Source: Apiospora phragmitis (Eukaryota; Ascomycota; Sordariomycetes; Amphisphaeriales; Apiosporaceae). From it: 64,000 bases of DNA. Location: NCBI GenBank assembly GCA_038363925.1, contig JAQQWL010000011.1, positions 7,874,001 to 7,938,000 of the forward strand. The letters are read 5' to 3'. The notes under the pieces were generated by a model. It saw only the letters and a list, made by a program, of their open reading frames with translations, was not told where the DNA came from and searched no databases. The translations under genes and the position numbers were made by a program. How positions within the stretch are numbered: position 1 is the first letter of the stretch; every line of letters starts with the position of its first letter. Below are positions 35,604 to 48,207 of the stretch, in pieces.

Positions 35604-37268
35604 ATGGCGGAGACGGCGCGCCCACCATCTCCCGACGCTTACTCCGCCGCCGTTGAATATTTGGACGTTGATTCAAAGCTTCGGGAAGAGCCAAACCTAA
35701 TCCTTCGCTTGGGCCGCGCGCGCGTTGGGGAGTCAGGCGTCATTTTTGGCCAGGCTGGTCGAGACGATCACACTGTCGCCATAGCCTCTAAGCAGAGGTG
35801 AAGATTTGGATTATGCCAAACGGACAGCCAGTTCTCTTGATACCGATGCCAAACCAACTCCCCCAGGCCTTCACTTGCACCACTTGCATCCTCTACCCTT
35901 CCTAATCGGGTTCCTAAAGCTAATGATGCACCGTCTCAATCTAGGGCTTACGCGGTCTCGCTTCCACTTTGGTGGTATTGACCCACATCGCTCGTGCCTT
36001 TGATGGCGACCTCTTTCTGCCGGCGTCCGCCGATGGCGCCAAGCCTCGCATACTCCAGCTGCCATTCCTACGAATCCTAGTACAAGGTCGTATTGGAGTC
36101 TCTATCTTCGCTTTCGTCACCGGATATGTCTGCGCCCTGAAGCCTATCAAGTTATGCCGACAAGACAACCAAGCGCTAGCGTTCAGTTCTATGTCGAAAT
36201 CGGCCCTGCGCCGCTTCCCCCGTTTGATCATCCCCACGGCAATCGCAACATGCATCATCTGGGTTATGGCTCAATTCGGTCTGTTCTTGGTGGCTAAGCG
36301 AAGCGACAGTTGGTGGTCGGGGCTTACCGCGCCTGATCAAGTACCATACCTGGGCGAAGCACTCAAAAGCCTCGTCTACAACTGTATTACCACCTGGACC
36401 CACGGCCACAATTCGTACGATGGAAACCAATGGACACTGTTGCCGCTTCTCAAGGGCGCCTTATGGGTCTATGTCTTCATGACGGCGACTGCCTACATGC
36501 AGCCACGGTACCGAATGATGGCTAGTCTGTCTGTGTTCTCCTATTTCTGGATGGCTTCAGATTGTAAGTGAACTGCCTTGCGCCAGTTTCGAATGCTGTC
36601 TAACCAATCACACAGCCGCATTTGGAATGCAATTCTTCTGGGGCGTCTTCCTTTGCGAGGTTCAGAACACACCCTCGGCCAATGACTTCATCGCCAACCG
36701 CACCCGTCTCTCGGGCTTGATCGCCAGCATATGCCTCATCTCAGGCCTCTATGTTGCGTCATACCCAGAAGGCCACCCCGAATGGGCCACCTGGTCTAGG
36801 TATATGCACAACGTCTTGGTTGCTATCGTTCCCGAGAAAGCCGATTACCCCCGCTACGGATCTGGCATTGGTCTTGAACTTATCACCCTTGGCATCCACT
36901 TCAGCCCCTTCATCAAGGATGTGTTAGCTGGCAAATACCTGCTTTGGCTTGGTAAGCAGTCGTTCGCTGTCTACCTGCTCCATGGCCCTCTTCTGCGCTG
37001 GGTCCTCTGTTGGATGGTCTACGGCACGCGCCTGCCGGCCGATGTTCAGAATGAGAACGGCGACTGGGTGCCTGGTCAACTCAAGTTCCCTGGTCCCCAC
37101 AAGCTGTTATGGTTGCCTCTCTGGGTTCCCCTGAACTATTTCGTTGCCAACTTGTGGACCTCGTACGTGGACCCATGGTGTGGACGAGTCACGGAACAGA
37201 TGGTCAGCTATGTGAAGGAAGACGACGGCGAGAAGACGAACCAGGGGGCGCTGCTGCTGCCTCAATAG
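35604..37268 (+). CDS. Acyltransferase 3 family membrane protein
   Basis: Join 35604-35666, 35945-36563, 36616-37268 (444 aa). Phases agree at both joins. The first join gives EYLD-GLRGLASTLVVLTH, the signature opening of the Acyltransferase_3 (PF01757) membrane domain, where the histidine is catalytic in characterised members. Next come FVTGYVCALKP and RRFPRLIIPTAIATCIIWVM, then about eight further hydrophobic segments including FFWGVFLCEV and KYLLWLGKQSFAVYLLHGP. Members O-acylate sugars, lipids or peptides at membranes; fungal relatives often sit in secondary-metabolite loci, but I see no synthase nearby. The first donor is GTTGAT, weak for this window, and that intron is 278 nt. Confidence 0.85.
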
Positions 37269-40200
37269 AATTGTGGCGTAGCTTTATGCGCTCCGTCGCC
37301 AACTCGCGACTACGACAGCGCCTCAAACGAGGAAGAGAGGAAGATATGCGAAGTTCGCGAATTACAGCGTCGACGCACTTCCTCTACAATACCCAAGAAT
37401 TCAGCAATGGTGTATCAGCCACTAGCTGGGGTTCGCACTGATTGAGCCCCGATGTGGCACTACTTGGTGCTTCCACTTTGGGTACTTCCTAGGCCGCCCC
37501 TGCAGCCTAGTTGACAATCTCACGATTGCGCCGAGCCGAAGACAGAACGGTCAGCTCAGCCAGCGAGAAACTGCATCTCGCCCATTTGTACATATTTTGA
37601 TGTTCCCGACCAGTGAACATGGCGTTGGAGTCCAGGATATATCATGCCCACTCGGTTTCGGGCACTTGCAATGCATGGTTAAGGAGTACATGGGAGATAC
37701 ATTGTGGTCAACGGACCCGACCAGTAATGGCCCGCACATAAGATTCTGCTTGTACAGATCGAAAGAGGGGAGAGTTTATGCATGACCGTTGATACCCATT
37801 GGGGAGAAAGGCAAGTTCACGGTACAGAGGCGAACGTCACTACCAGCAAGGTTTCGCTTGGCGCTATACGGCGTGGAAAGTAACATTGGACAACCATTTT
37901 CTCCTTTATAGAATACATACAGCATTAATCGCATTATAAACCAATCTATGTACCTTTCGAGTGTCTAGGTGAAGTCTTGTGGCATTTCTAGGCGGCTGAC
38001 GACTACTCTCCGGGCCTGTCGGTGATGATTGCCAAGGCGCATGCATCTAACTCATTCCCATCTGAAAGTATGCTGATATATTCACCCTGTTCTGGGCCGT
38101 TCGGCGTCCCAACTTTGGATTCATGAGTTTCTTCAGCGGGCAGGCGAGGGCTGATCTGGTTCAGGGTTGAACAGGCATGTTCTGAAACGTGGCAGAGTTG
38201 GTATCTTCGAGGACGGGAATGACCCTGTTTGCAGCCATGCTAGTCAAAATGTCTGTGCCTGGCCCTAGATGAACCAAAACATCAGACGAGATAGACTTAA
38301 TAGATTCATCTCTGATACAGCGCTGCCCAATCAGGCCTTTCTTCTGCCGACCCAAGAAGCGTTGCTGGGATGATTAAGGTTCCGACGTAAGCACTACTAC
38401 CTGATTCTGACATTACGTATATATCCGAGACGAAAGAACACGCACACATGCACAAAGAAAAGTATTGAATAATCCGTAATTCGGGGGTGCGAATGGGCCA
38501 AGCCGGTTCGTGCCAGATTCCGAGGTTCGATACGATCCACCCCGCACGACTCAACTTCAACGACACCGACACCGCGACCCCAGTCATGCCTCGTCTCAAG
38601 ATTGTTCTGCCAAGAAGAAGCGGCCTCGGCTGTTACAGCAGCGTTGTTGTCGGGAATCGCCAGTGTTTGGGAATTCCAGAGAAACGTGATCAACCTTAAC
38701 CTTACCTAATAGATTAGTGGTGAAGGCGGTTTGGTCAACATTCTTTCGCACACGCAGCCTTCCTTACCGTAGCTTGGCAAACCGAACAAGCAAACGAACG
38801 CATGAAGAATCTATTTCCGGATTGATGGGTTTAATTTTAACCTGGAGAGACCGAAGCCTAGTATGTAAAGTTGAGGACTAGGCAAGAACCACGTGAACGC
38901 TTGTTGCTCGCTTGCTTGCCAAGATAACGTGCTTAGCGCGACCATCTGACACCTTGACACGAGGAGCGGTGCCTGAAGCTAGGTAGGGCCCGGGAAGACA
39001 CTAAAGGGGGGGAAAAGGGGGGATCTTTACCGAGACAATAAAGTGCCGAGGGGGCTGATCGATGCAACCGCGGCTCCGCCGCTAAGCACAAGGAGGCGTC
39101 CGCCGGCGCTCCTGGCCGGTGCGTAGTTCGTTTCGACTTTGCCGAGTGAGGGGATGAAATCACCCAAGTTTCGCTCAGTGGTGATTTCGAAAGCACCAGG
39201 CGCCCGGCGGGGTAGAAGAAGATGATGATTGATGGACTTGGTGATGTTGGAGAGCCCTTGAGCCCTATAAGCCACCCCCCTGACTCCGTACTAACTCATA
39301 TTCTTCCGCCCCGAGGGGATGTCATCGGGTTTTTGTAACGGTCTAGATCCCTCAAGGAGGCCTGGGCAGTTGTCGGATTGTGCATACCCATCGGTTTCGA
39401 GAGGCAATCATGACACCCACTCCATCTACGAGGAGACCAACCAGCATACCGCGTGTCTCTATTCTCTCTGTGTGTATGCGATCTATGGCCGGTGAGCTAT
39501 GGAGACATGATTAGATGACGCAGGATGAACAAGAGCTCCGTACAGTCGCACTCAACACGAAAATGGAGAACGATGACGGGCGTTTATCCCGAAATCTAGG
39601 ATGACTTCGCGACAACAGCAACACGACAGCAACAATGTTAAGCCCAGAAGCTTTGAAGTGACCATCCCGTAGGTAGGGCGTTATGAAGACCATCCGGTGA
39701 CCAAGTATCGGATCATACATCCATTCAGTCGTAGAGTTTCATTATCGTCTTGGACTCGCGGAAGACACACCGCATATTCCGGCATGACTACCCATCTTAC
39801 TGTCATACGGGTTGATTATTGGGCGGCCAATGTTGACATACACGAATACTATGTGATTGGGACACCTAATTGGGACACCTAATTTACTTGCTTGCCTGCG
39901 TTGGATGAGCAGAGATAGTCCCACGGAGTTCCTTCTACATTGCGCATGTTTAGCAAGCCACCGTGATAGTTACAGTGCTCGTCATGAATCTAAAGGGCAT
40001 GAATGGGTTCAACAGAGCCTTGAGCCTCCAGAGAAGTTATGCCGGGCATGGAGACAAGGGCGGCTAGCCACTTAGGTAGCTAGGCAGTGTGGGAGACAGC
40101 AGCAGGTCAGTCCTGAGGTCTTTAGAGTGAAGCGAAGGGCTCTAATATATATTTGGCTTCCTTCGCCCGTTACCTCTCTATATATGGTTATGAAGAAAGA

Positions 40201-41845
40201 AGCAACTGACCCATCTCCGAGCTCTCTAAGCAGCAATGTTTTCCATAGCCCAGCCCCCTTTGGACCAAGGACAGCGAAAAACGCAGACGACCATCCAAGA
40301 TAGCGCAGTGAGTTTACAATCAAAGGGGAAACCCCTCGCGAGGTTGCTCGACCATCACTGGAAGTCTGCCGCGCTTATTTCAAAATTAACTATCATTGAC
40401 CGCAGAGACGATGATGTTTAACGAAATGTGGCAGTTTTCTGGAGCGAGTAGGTTATCGGTTGGTTGAAGTAAGACATGAAAGGGGTAGGACGAGCGCTCA
40501 GTCCGCGTATGCAGAGTCCCTCGGCCGGGAGATGCGGGAAGCTTTCCAAGCCAATGCGGTGGCACTCGCCTGCACACTCCAGCCTAACTCGGAGGTGAGA
40601 CCACGAAGCTGTCAAAATACTTTCCAATCCAGATGTACCCGCATGTATGCAGGTTACCACCGCCTGCTCGTCGCATGCAGACCACCGGGTATCTGTCTGC
40701 TACCCCTGAGAATCCGACATACGTATGGAATCATGTGGTCCACAGTCAAAGCTACTGAAGACAACTTGCCGATGTCTCGGTAGAGGAAGGGCGGATGCAG
40801 GAATACGAGGATAGCCAGCCACGTGCACCAGAATATAGCAGAGGCGCCGACCGCATGCCACTTTTCGATTGGGGGGACATACTGGAAGTCTTCTCGAGAT
40901 GACCTGGCGATGTCGAGTCTGTGTCTCTGACATGGCATTGATGTGTCTGCGTTGTTACACGGAACTCTTCGCGTATAGTAATCATGGCAGCGTTGGATTG
41001 GGGATGGGAGGAGGAATCCTTTCGTGACACGAAGCGTAGGTATGTAGCCAACAGATGAATGATTTGAATAATACCCTGTCTACCACGTGTTCTAACTGCT
41101 GTGCCATCAGCGGGTGGCTGCAGGAGAAGACACGACTTCCTTGGGTCACACCCTGTGCTCTGGATAGAGATGCCCCGTCCTGCCTCTCCCCACACTTGTG
41201 TTGTACCTCGCCGTCAACTGCGGTGAGATGCCTCTTCCCGCTGAGCAGCTCGCCTTTTATGGCCACAGACAGGACTGGCTGGGCTGATGCACGGCATTGC
41301 CTTGCTGGATTGATAGCTAGCCGGACCTTGAGCGTACGGAGCAGTCGGAGCATGATTAGTAAATACATAGCATCAGGGGGCTGAGGCTGTTATCAACCTC
41401 CCTCAAATAAGCATAGTGTCGCAGATATGCCGGCGTAATATTTGGCTTCTCGTAATTTGAACTATGCTAGGGTTGATACGGAATGGCTTGCGTTGAGCTA
41501 TGAGCATGTACTTGTTAGAGTGAAGATGATTCCACCCAGCTGGGTTCACATTTGCATCATGTTACCTTGAGGTACATAGGTCAGAATTGCTTGACCATAT
41601 ATATCCATTCAAAGCACGAGACTTCACTCCCAGCGATGACATAACGAATTGGCACATTTTTGGAAACCAGTTATGTGTTGCAATCGTCAATTGACGAAAA
41701 GAATTCTCGTTGATGAACTCCGTGGACCGATGCAGGAGAAACGGTATCTAATCTTACAACCAGCCTGGTGTCGAGGGGCTGGTGCGCATGCTCATAAAAG
41801 TCATTAACCTCCTCCAAATGCACATTATTTGTTTTTGACGTGATT
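37269..41845. other. 4.6-kb gene-poor tract
   Basis: No convincing gene was found. A minus-strand frame at 39027-39275 has protein-like content (FEITTERNLGDFIPSLG) but no extension. A 13-base direct duplication (TTGGGACACCTAA) lies at about 39858-39882. No mobile-element ends were found. Confidence 0.4.
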
Positions 41846-42410
41846 TTACAATTTGTTGGCAGCACCCTTAGCCTTGCCTGCAAAACGAGACGAGTTAGTA
41901 TGGAGAATGCCAATTGATATGTTGGAATATAACGAGGAAGCAGGTGTGTGCACGCGTATTGTGTGCATCGTGACTTACCTGCGGCTTCTTGTGCGGTGCC
42001 CTTGGCCTCGCCCTTCAGTTCTTCCGTCTTGCCGGCGGCCTTGCCCTTCAGCTCCTCGGACTTGCCAGCAGCCTGGCCGCTGACCTCCTCGGCGGTACCC
42101 TTGGCCTTGGCGGCGACGTTCGCTGTGGAGAGAACCGGTTAGCAATTGGGCACATTACATCTGATAGAGAAGGGTGAATTGAGTCCAGGTAAGGTAGGTC
42201 CTCCCACTAGCAGTACGTACAAGCAGCGTTAATTCCATCCACAAGCTTGTCCGACACCTTGCGGTCGGCTTGCTTCAGGGTGTCCTTGGTAGCCTCAACC
42301 GGGTTCTTCTGCAGACGGGCGACCATACTGAAGGGGCGGGGAGCCTGAGTCATGGCGGACCGCGAGGCCATAGCCATGCGGCGAGTGACGGTTTCGGTGA
42401 GGAACGACAT
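41846..42410 (-). CDS. Small LEA-like/CsbD-like stress protein with mitochondrial presequence
   Basis: On the minus strand, join 42410-42221, 42122-41979, 41877-41846 (121 aa), in phase throughout. The first 40 residues (MSFLTETVTRRMAMASRSAM...) are Arg/Ser/Met-rich without acids and predict mitochondrial import. The remainder is hydrophilic and Lys/Glu/Ala/Gly-rich with near repeats AGKSEELKGK, AGKTEELKGE and AKGTAQEA, as in LEA group 3 and CsbD-like proteins that are unfolded in solution and protective during desiccation or heat. It ends KAKGAANKL. The region 42540-42580 upstream contains TATATGG and may hold the TATA box. Role is inferred from composition only. Confidence 0.75.
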
Positions 42411-44321
42411 GATGATTGATGACTTGGGATGGTTTTCGTGGTAGATTGGTAGTTGTTATGGAATTAGGTTTTTGGTTTGAGTTGGTCTCTGGATTCTTCA
42501 CAATGGATTGGTGATGGGAGCAATTATGGACCAGACAGAGGCAGGCAAGCTCATATATGGCTGGATCAGCTGCTTTGATCAGCGATGATGGTCGATGATG
42601 TCACGCTTGTGAAAGAACTGAAGCCCCAGAAAGCCGAATTGCGGGCAAGCGGGGTAAATCGTCCCAGGCCATGCCCGTCCCGTAGTTCAGTTCCACCTGC
42701 CGCCCGTCCAACAAAGCATCAGCAAAATCAATGGGTACTTTCTGTCCAGAACACCAGAGCTGTATTATCTTCACCATGGGTGGTCCTTGAATTAGAACAG
42801 CATGTTTAATTGGATGCATCAGCCTGCCTCTTCATGTCTAATATCATAAGAGAGTTGGAAAGCTATAAAATACCAACTCTTGGACTCTACTAGAGGAAGC
42901 AAAGCTCGATGATGTGACTGCCCACATACCACGTCCCACGTTACCCGGAGCATTTGCTTCGAAATTGTGACACAATGACGCATTAGCCTACATCATCCAG
43001 CCTCCAGCGCCATCCGGCCATGCAACTAACTTGACAAGTGTTGAAGGAAGCCGCACTGCGCACTGTTACCTCTCCAAAGAAAGTTGTTTCTCAGCCGCAA
43101 CCCTGATACATAGCTTGATTCCGACCTAGAATCTTCACTGGGTCACTTCTGTCGTGACTTACCCGGTAATCCTTGCGCACCCCGATGAGGCTCGATGGAA
43201 ACGGTGACGGGGGGAAACGGAGCTTCAGAAGGCACTTGCATGCACGCATTTCTATGCATAGCCATAGTCTCATACTGAGATTTACCCAAGACGTTGTGCA
43301 TAACCGTGCATCCCCATGCCAATATTGCCCCAAATTGGCAGCAAAGATCGACACTAGATTGCCAGATCCGACCCGCACTTTCTGTTGCGTCCAGCAGATG
43401 TTATTCATATTGATGGCTCCCAGCTTCTGGGTGAGTCGCACAACAGAGTACCTAAGATATGCGATTGGGCGTGCCTTCCACACTCGGGGACGAAACTTAA
43501 CGTTCAGGGGGCGAGTCTATGTCTCTGAAAGTGCCCATGGAGTTCGTCCGGCTTAGTGCAATGCCGATCTGGAGAGTGTGACAACGAGATACCAGTATGT
43601 AGTGCTTTCAGGATTTAGACATGAACCGGCATATATCAATGTGCACAGGTAGATATCCAAGTCCTGGACTGAGTTTGCCCGGGCGAGCCCATGCCGGACC
43701 GGACCGATCCACGATTGAGCGCTTGGGCCTGTATACTCCGTTTCCACTTCTTGATTCGATGTGGTGCTTCTAGAGGGGAGTTGATAGTGCATTGGTGATA
43801 TTCGACTCAGCGCCCAGTTGTATGCAATGCGAGTCTCTTGGTGGCTAACCACATGTAACTCAAGAGGTTATGTGCCCATCCGGAAGGCATTGCAGCAACC
43901 GAAGCTGCCTTGCTTGGTAGAGATAACCATGAGATGTTGGCGATGCACTGATACCTAGTTTCTTAGGGTTATAGTCTCGTTATACCCTTCGATTTTACTG
44001 AGTTACGTACCAGGTAGTGGAGCAAATATTTCAGCATCTTGATATTGAAGACGTGTGTGACCCGAGATAATGAGCAGAGCTATAAAGCTGACCTGAGAAG
44101 ACTCCAAAAGGGGGCACTTTGTTTCGCAAAATAGGTATCTTTAAAATCTAATTTGAAAGTACGCTTATAGTGGCTGCTGGCAATCTTCCTTCCCAAGTAT
44201 TACGGTATTCAGTAAATATTGAGAAGGAAAAGAAAGGGCAAGATAAACGAGCCGGCAGATCTGCAAATATAGCTTCCTTTCCAGGCCGTCGACGTGGAGT
44301 CAGTTCATATACTCGTTCTCG

Positions 44322-44338
44322 AAGGGGCTGTGCCCCTT
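44322..44338. repeat. Perfect 7-bp hairpin with 3-nt loop
   Basis: AAGGGGC, TGT, GCCCCTT. It is GC-rich and isolated in a non-coding tract, and CCTTT follows. It could be a transcription-end hairpin or chance. Confidence 0.5.
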
Positions 44339-46920
44339 TCTAGTAAAGGCAAGCCTCTTGGAAGTGACATGTACTGTAGCCCTACTCCGTGTTAAGCTTA
44401 TTGATTGTTCTAGGTTCGCATACCCAGTGCCCCCCTATCTCGAAGGCTGAAGTTAACTGGCCGAAGTTATAGCCATCTTATAACAGCAAAGACATTTTCG
44501 CTTAAATATTTCTGCAAGTCAATCGTCAGCCTGGTAGGACACAGTAATCTGGCCTTGTTGACCGCTGCTATTATATATATTGTCGTCTTCGTCTCCTCGT
44601 TGCCGCATAGAGGAGAGAATGATATGTTTCTTTTTTGTCTAGTAAGGATTTGACCGCGGACCCCAATTCATTTGACGGAATGTCGAAATCTCTAGACCAA
44701 GGGAAGGAAAGCCGGGTTTATAGAATGCATCTCATTGCGGGCGTTGGGCCGTCCATAGAGATCATTTGCCGATAAGTCTTCTGAGGCGCCATGGGGAGTG
44801 TTCAATGGCAAGTCTTTAGCATGGGAAGACACAAGGAAAGGCAAAGAGAAAAAGCCCTTAAGCTGTCTACTTTGCGGGCTCGGAGGAAATGGTTGAGTGT
44901 CTCAAGTTGTGAGGCCAGATATTTCAAAAGGTATTTGCTCGCTCCGGAGCTGAGTAAACTGCAGATCAATCTGGTTTATAGGAATATCATGATGATGAGC
45001 CGGTCTCTATATTTGGTAAGCGGTTTCGTCATCGACTTTGGGTAAGCGTAAGCCAGGGTCGGTAGGATCAACATCCCTTCTGGAATGACGAATGACGGGT
45101 GGTTGGATATTCCATCTATCGGGCTATCGGTTTGGGCATTGCCGCCATGGTATCTCAGCGGAGCGTCCGAGGCCTGTCTTGTAGTAACGGCCATGGGTAG
45201 TTGCGATGCTCGAGGGGACTTGGCCTGATATCTTTAGGCTGTCAGGATTTGTCATGCATCATACAGTGTGGTAGCTGCGCAGCTCTTGCTACCTAAGTAT
45301 AAAACCAAGATTATTATATGGTACACAGTCTAACCTGGTTGGTGAAGTATTGGTCAATTTGTTTCAAAAACTTGCATACCCTTACCTATTCTCATGGAGA
45401 CACAAGATCCGTTCAAGTATCGATTCGATATAATAAGAACACTGGATAGGATTGCATCCCTGGCTATTGACCTCAAGCACCGAACGACCTCTATGCTGAT
45501 AGGCGGATGCCACCTGGGTGTGTCGAGAACAGTGAAGTCACAGTGACATGCTTCTTGATCCAAGACAAGGGTTTGCAATCTAAATGAGTCTGTGCCTGGA
45601 CTATCCACGAGTCATAGTCAAGGGGATCCAATGATTCTGTGCCGAGCAGGTGGATAGTTGGAAGACCTCTAGTTGGCAGGACCGATATGCAAAAGGGAAT
45701 GGGGGCCATACATGTACTTCGCAGGGGGAGCAAGAAGTCAAGCCTTGAAACCTGCGTGAATGAGGAACCTGGGAGGATCCCGCATGTTCCTTAGCTAGGA
45801 TCCTCCGGGAGGGCTCGACTGGGGGTGCAAATGAGACCACTTTCATTTTCCTGTCTTGGAATCTTACGATGAGTAGTCAGTTGCCCCAAGCAAGCGTTGT
45901 CCTCAGATTTTGACTGCGGGTTTTGAGCAAGGCCCGAGTAATACTGTCTCCCCTGTGAGTAATAATGATGGGCGAAAGCAATTGAGGAGTGAGGAATAGG
46001 AGAAGTTCGCATCTCCATCCCAGGCATTTGTTTGCGGGAGGTAGCGGCGTCAAAAGGGGCTAGGCTATATGGCGTTAGTCGTAAGTGGCTCTCTCTCTAT
46101 TCTTAGAAGCGGAGGAAATCCATCCATAACGGCGATCATAGGATTGATGGGCCAATGATGGCATGTTCCTCTATCTCCGAGTCTGTCCGAGTTCCAAACA
46201 ACATTCATTGCCTCTACTTGGCACTGGTCAAAGTCCCAACTGGCATATTCTGTCAACTATGGATGATGACATAGCGAATCCTTTTCGATTGCGAGTCGCA
46301 CTATTGATTACATGTATGGATTGACCTAAGAGGCGACGCAAGTAAGACACGGCTGCCGATCAGTTCTTAAAAAGCTGCACATTTGTTATTCAGCTCAGTA
46401 AGCCGAGGCGACACTGCAAGTGCTGTTGGTGTCAGCTCTTACTACAGGTGCGCCTCATGGAGTCGCAATGTTTCAGTCAAATGACAGTTCCTCTGCATCT
46501 TCTCGCGAGGTCGGTGGCGCACCCATCTATCTGGCCAGATAATGCCTTGGGTTCCTGGATCTGCCCGACCCTGGCAAAAGGAACTAGCCGGGCGGCGCAT
46601 CATCCTGGTACGCGGCCCAGAGTCAGAATCGCAACTCGATTGAGGCACAGTAATCGGTGCTGCGTAAGATTACGCAAGCGGTCGATATAGCCCAAGGATG
46701 TTTCCAAACTAGACATGATGTCTCGCGATGGTTCGTTTCATACAAACAGCTTTTCTCCAGATTTTGTTTCTTCTTGGCCCTTTAACTGCTACGGTCAGCT
46801 TATTCTTAGACCAGCCCAGCCAAGTCACCCGTCTTTCGGTCTTGAACTACTGGAAACAATTCATACACTAAGGAACGGTCCCCCACTCGACTCCCGCAAC
46901 CCGCCGCACTCACCACCCAG

Positions 46921-46960
46921 CGACGAGTTGGGGATTCGAACCCCTAACCGGGATATGCTG
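46921..46960 (-). ncRNA. tRNA-Ser-like 3' half (relic)
   Basis: On the minus strand the sequence GGGGTTCGAATCCCC forms a perfect T-arm with the consensus B box GGTTCGAATCC (46942-46932). It is followed by AACTCGTCG, the 3' acceptor strand and G discriminator expected of fungal tRNA-Ser. The matching 5' acceptor GACGAG, a D-arm and an anticodon stem are absent within 150 bases upstream on that strand. I therefore read it as a truncated tRNA or tRNA-derived element, not a working gene. Confidence 0.4.
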
Positions 46961-47519
46961 CATGGCGTTATCATGGCCAGGTTGAATCGCCATATACCGC
47001 CAAGATTAGAAACAAAAAACGGATTCGATCTAGAACCGCCCTTGGTCCTGGCTGCTTTTTGCTGACTAGTTTGTCCTGCGGTAGTGGACACCATAACCCG
47101 AAAAACACTGAATCGGAGAATGATCAGCCATGATCAACGTGCAGGATTCTACACTGGGGGCGTCTTTTGGGCAATGAACCTCAAACAGATGGCTTCTGCT
47201 GAAAGTGACGTCCCCCCTGCCAAGCTAGTAGTTGCCCGCGATCTGCAGTGCGTTTCCTTACCGAACCTGCCGTGGTGGTAAGCCACCGAGGGGAGAGGAT
47301 GCATACCACCAACGCCCAAGACGCGCGGCTGCTGGATGAACTGCCATGAGTACATATATGGCGGACCTCGAGCCCGACTCTGACCTCCTTCCAGCAGGTC
47401 AACAAGACCATAGAGCAGAAGAGAAAACGCCCAAGGTTCCCATCCATCTTTCAGCTTTCGTACATACTCTTCTTTTCTTTAGTTCCTTCGTATTCAAATT
47501 CCATTCCACTTATTCCAAC

Positions 47520-48207
47520 ATGAAGTTCACCGGACTCGTCATCCCCTTTTTGGTGGCCTACGCCCAGGCTGACCTGCCTTACAACCTTCGGGACACCTTT
47601 GGCTGTAAGTTCGAAGACTTGACTGGACCCGACCCCCAAGAAACGTGTGCTGATGATGAACAGCCCACCCACGAGGAGTAGCCGAGCCTCGCCACTTCCC
47701 CAAGACCCACGATGGTCAACATCATGGGGCAACAGGAACGGGCGGAATCCCTCACCACCGCCCTACGGGTACAGGTCACCACCGTCCCCACCCGACCAAG
47801 TACGAGGGCATGCTGCCCGGCCAGCGCGGCGCCGCCGCCGCCGACCCTAACAACGGCGACGGTCAAGCCTGGGGCCCCAACCCAGGAGAGCAGCACCACG
47901 GTGTATGGCCGCCGGTCGGTAAAGGCAAGGGCCACCCCCACGGGACGGGCATCATGTCGTTCCAGCCTTTCCCACGCCCCACAGGCGGCTACCACCACCA
48001 CCCGCCTGGCACTGGTCACCCGCCCAAGTGGCCTAAGACGACCTTGAGCACCCGCACCATGTCGCATTACCAGCAGGGCGCGAGCCCTTCCATTGTGGTA
48101 TGTGACCATCTTTGCAGGAGTGGTTTGAGTGGGAATGTTTCCAACTAACTGCTCACCAGGCCCAGGCAACCGAGCCGGCCCAACCAGAGGGCCAGGATGA
48201 CGAGTAG
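47520..48207 (+). CDS. Secreted small His/Gly/Pro-rich protein
   Basis: Join 47520-47604, 47664-48097, 48160-48207 (188 aa), phase-consistent. The donors are T|GTAAGT and GTG|GTATGT; the second intron has CTAACT before CTCACCAG. The signal peptide is MKFTGLVIPFLVAYAQA, then DLPYNLRDTFG. The mature chain is extraordinarily rich in His, Gly, Pro and Thr: DGQHHGATGTGGIPHHRP, TGTGHHRPHPTKYEGM, an HHGVWPPVGKGKGHPHGTG stretch, then GGYHHHPPGTGHPPKWPK and an acidic end (EPAQPEGQDDE). There is no cysteine apart from exon-boundary alternatives, so it is not a classic Cys-rich effector. Histidine density suggests metal binding or pH sensing, but this is inference. If intron 1 is retained, a 53-residue product results. 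Confidence 0.72.

Larger units (their letters stand above)
42411..47519. other. 5.1-kb gene-poor tract
   Basis: It contains many short frames on both strands without conserved motifs. Notable items are a tight hairpin at 44322-44338 and a tRNA-like 3' half near 46921-46960, listed separately. Nothing else was recognised. Confidence 0.4.

Noticed and set aside
24036..37268. Secondary-metabolite cluster around the acyltransferase and GNAT-like genes
   Set aside because: No polyketide, peptide or terpene synthase, P450 or cluster regulator is visible in the window.
46910..46990. Complete tRNA gene on the minus strand
   Set aside because: T-arm and acceptor 3' strand fit tRNA-Ser, but no pairing 5' acceptor, D-arm or anticodon stem was found; kept only as a relic.
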